A stretch of DNA of 60,963 nt, from contig JAJUGJ010000018.1 of the NCBI GenBank assembly GCA_029268225.1, forward strand, positions 1 to 60,963, in the 5' to 3' direction. Below, one piece after another: positions 60,137-60,963 of this stretch (its first letter is position 1; every line of letters starts with the position of its first letter). Made by a program: the position numbers and the translations under genes. The stretch comes from Burkholderiales bacterium. GTDB lineage: Bacteria; Pseudomonadota; Gammaproteobacteria; Burkholderiales; Burkholderiaceae_C. Under the pieces are notes generated by a model, which saw only the letters and a program-made list of their open reading frames with translations, ran no database searches and was not told where the DNA came from.

Positions 60137-60511
60137 ATGGATATCACCCAACTGCTGGCCTTCTCGGTCAAAAACAAGGCATCTGACCTCCACTTGTCGG
60201 CAGGTCTGCCTCCCATGATCCGGGTGAACGGCGACGTGCGCCGCATCAACGTCGATGCGCTGGACCACAAGCAGGTCCACGAAATGATGTACGACATCAT
60301 GAACGACGCGCAGCGCAAGCATTTCGAAGAGACGCTGGAGTGCGACTTCTCGTTCGAAATCCAGGGCCTGGCGCGTTTCCGCGTCAACGCCTTCAACCAG
60401 AACCGCGGCGCTGGCGCCGTGTTCCGGACCATTCCGTCCAAGATCCTGACGCTGGAGCAACTCAACGCACCCAAGATCTTCGGCGACCTGGCGCTCAAGC
60501 CCCGCGGTCTC
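60137..60511 (+). CDS. pilT: Twitching motility ATPase PilT, N-terminal part only
   Basis: PilT is the hexameric ATPase that retracts type IV pili. The first 125 residues are normal: MDITQLLAFSVKNKASDLHLSAGLPPMIRVNGDVRRIN, ARFRVNAFNQNRGAGAVFRTIPSKI, LNAPKIFGDLALKPRGL. At the point where the Walker A motif should begin (family continues LVLVTGPTGSGKS), the sequence changes to an unrelated RND transporter in a different frame; the pilT frame reads only five more codons and stops at 60526. The full protein is about 345 residues, so some 220, including the catalytic core, are missing. Best read as a join artefact at about 60511, not as true gene decay. Confidence 0.93.
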
Positions 60512-60515
60512 AGGC
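60505..60515. other. Chimeric junction between pilT and a foreign RND gene
   Basis: Coding sequence of pilT ends and that of an RND transporter begins within a few bases of 60511, both in mid-gene and out of frame with each other. No repeat, insertion-sequence end or target duplication is visible at the join. Confidence 0.85.
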
Positions 60516-60963
60516 CGAAAAGCTGATCATGGACACGCCCGGCGTGAAATACTGCACCTCGGTCGTGGGCTACAACCTGCTGAGCGGCGTGACCAACACC
60601 TACAGCACCTTCTTCTTCATCACCCTGGAGGACTGGGCCGCGCGCAAGACGCCGGAACTGCAGTACGAGACCATCAAGAAGAGCATCAACCAGAAGCTGG
60701 GCAGCATCAGCGGGGCCATCGGCTTCGCCTTCTCGCCCCCGGCCATCCCCGGCATCGGCACCTCGGGCGGCGCGACCTTCATGCTCGAGGACCGGGCGGG
60801 CAAGGACATAGAGTTCCTGGCCACCAACGTGAACACCTTCGTCGAGGCGGCCAGGAAACGGCCCGAGCTGGGCAGCGTGTCCACGACCTTCAGGCCCACG
60901 GTCCCGCAGCTCTTCGTCGACGTGGACCGCGACAAGGTCCTCAAGCAGGGGGTCAAGATCGAC
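60511..60963 (+). CDS. Internal fragment of an RND (HAE1) efflux transporter, open at both ends
   Basis: 151 codons without start or stop. The translation (QAEKLIMDTPGVKYCTSVVGYNLLS to VDVDRDKVLKQGVKID) matches the second periplasmic half of RND pumps: it lines up with residues of the window's own pump around VKSVVGVVGFSFSGSG to IDIDRDKANALGVD, but differs at most positions, so it is another family member. Features such as LEDWAARKTPELQ and FSPPAIPGIGTSGGATFMLEDR are typical of HAE1 proteins of anaerobic or deltaproteobacterial style. Codon use (AGG, ATA) differs from the rest of the window. Likely from another organism or another locus. Confidence 0.85.

Noticed and set aside
60511..60963. 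pilT disrupted by an insertion sequence or efflux transposon
   Set aside because: No terminal repeats, transposase or target duplication; the joined sequence is the middle of a structural gene.

Overview
The window is GC-rich chromosomal DNA from a betaproteobacterium, most likely Burkholderiales (Comamonadaceae or the Aquabacterium/Leptothrix group). This rests on gene order (complete mraZ-to-ftsZ division cluster, lptD-surA-rsmA-cca, RNB ribonuclease-tonB-aroE-mtgA, yggS divergent from pilT) and on protein style; no rRNA, tRNA, CRISPR array or insertion sequence was seen.

Region by region. 1-882 is the start of bioB, cut by the window edge. 1023-3347 holds a small AtaL-like (DUF1857) protein and an orphan membrane histidine kinase. 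3428-9563 is a thiamine operon on the minus strand, read from a promoter and TPP riboswitch as thiC-thiO-thiS-thiG-thiDE; thiC carries an in-frame amber codon. 9840-27772 is the dcw cluster on the plus strand: mraZ operator repeats, mraZ, rsmH, ftsL, ftsI, murE, murF, mraY, murD, ftsW, murG, murC, ddl, ftsQ, ftsA, ftsZ, then an intrinsic terminator. Most of these genes overlap or nearly touch; murD and ftsI carry unusual inserted segments. 27855-35985 (minus) has a FATP-type acyl-CoA synthetase, cca, rsmA, surA and lptD. 36102-38809 (plus) has an AmgK-like kinase and a RhlE-type helicase.

39104-41742 is the accessory part: a two-gene minus-strand unit for a lipoprotein c-type cytochrome with a long, EF-hand-like N-terminal part and a Tat-exported flavocytochrome c sulfide dehydrogenase-like flavoprotein that lacks the cysteine used for covalent FAD attachment in the model enzyme. 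Its upstream region contains a nested palindrome. It is followed by an AraC-type regulator divergent from an alkB alkane monooxygenase gene.

44411-50922 returns to housekeeping genes (mtgA, aroE, a TonB protein, RNB ribonuclease, YqiA-like esterase, DUF1840, histidine phosphatase). 50944-57647 is a classic TetR-controlled RND efflux operon (adaptor, pump, outer-membrane channel) with a clear AcrR/TtgR-like operator. 57655-60100 has ubiA, proC and the PLP-binding YggS protein.

The last part is anomalous: pilT starts normally at 60137 but near 60511 the sequence switches, in another frame, to the middle of an unrelated RND transporter that runs off the window. This looks like a chimeric join more than biology. 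The best candidates for something biologically new are the flavoprotein/cytochrome unit with its palindromic upstream region, and the lineage-style insertions in MurD, FtsI and MtgA.
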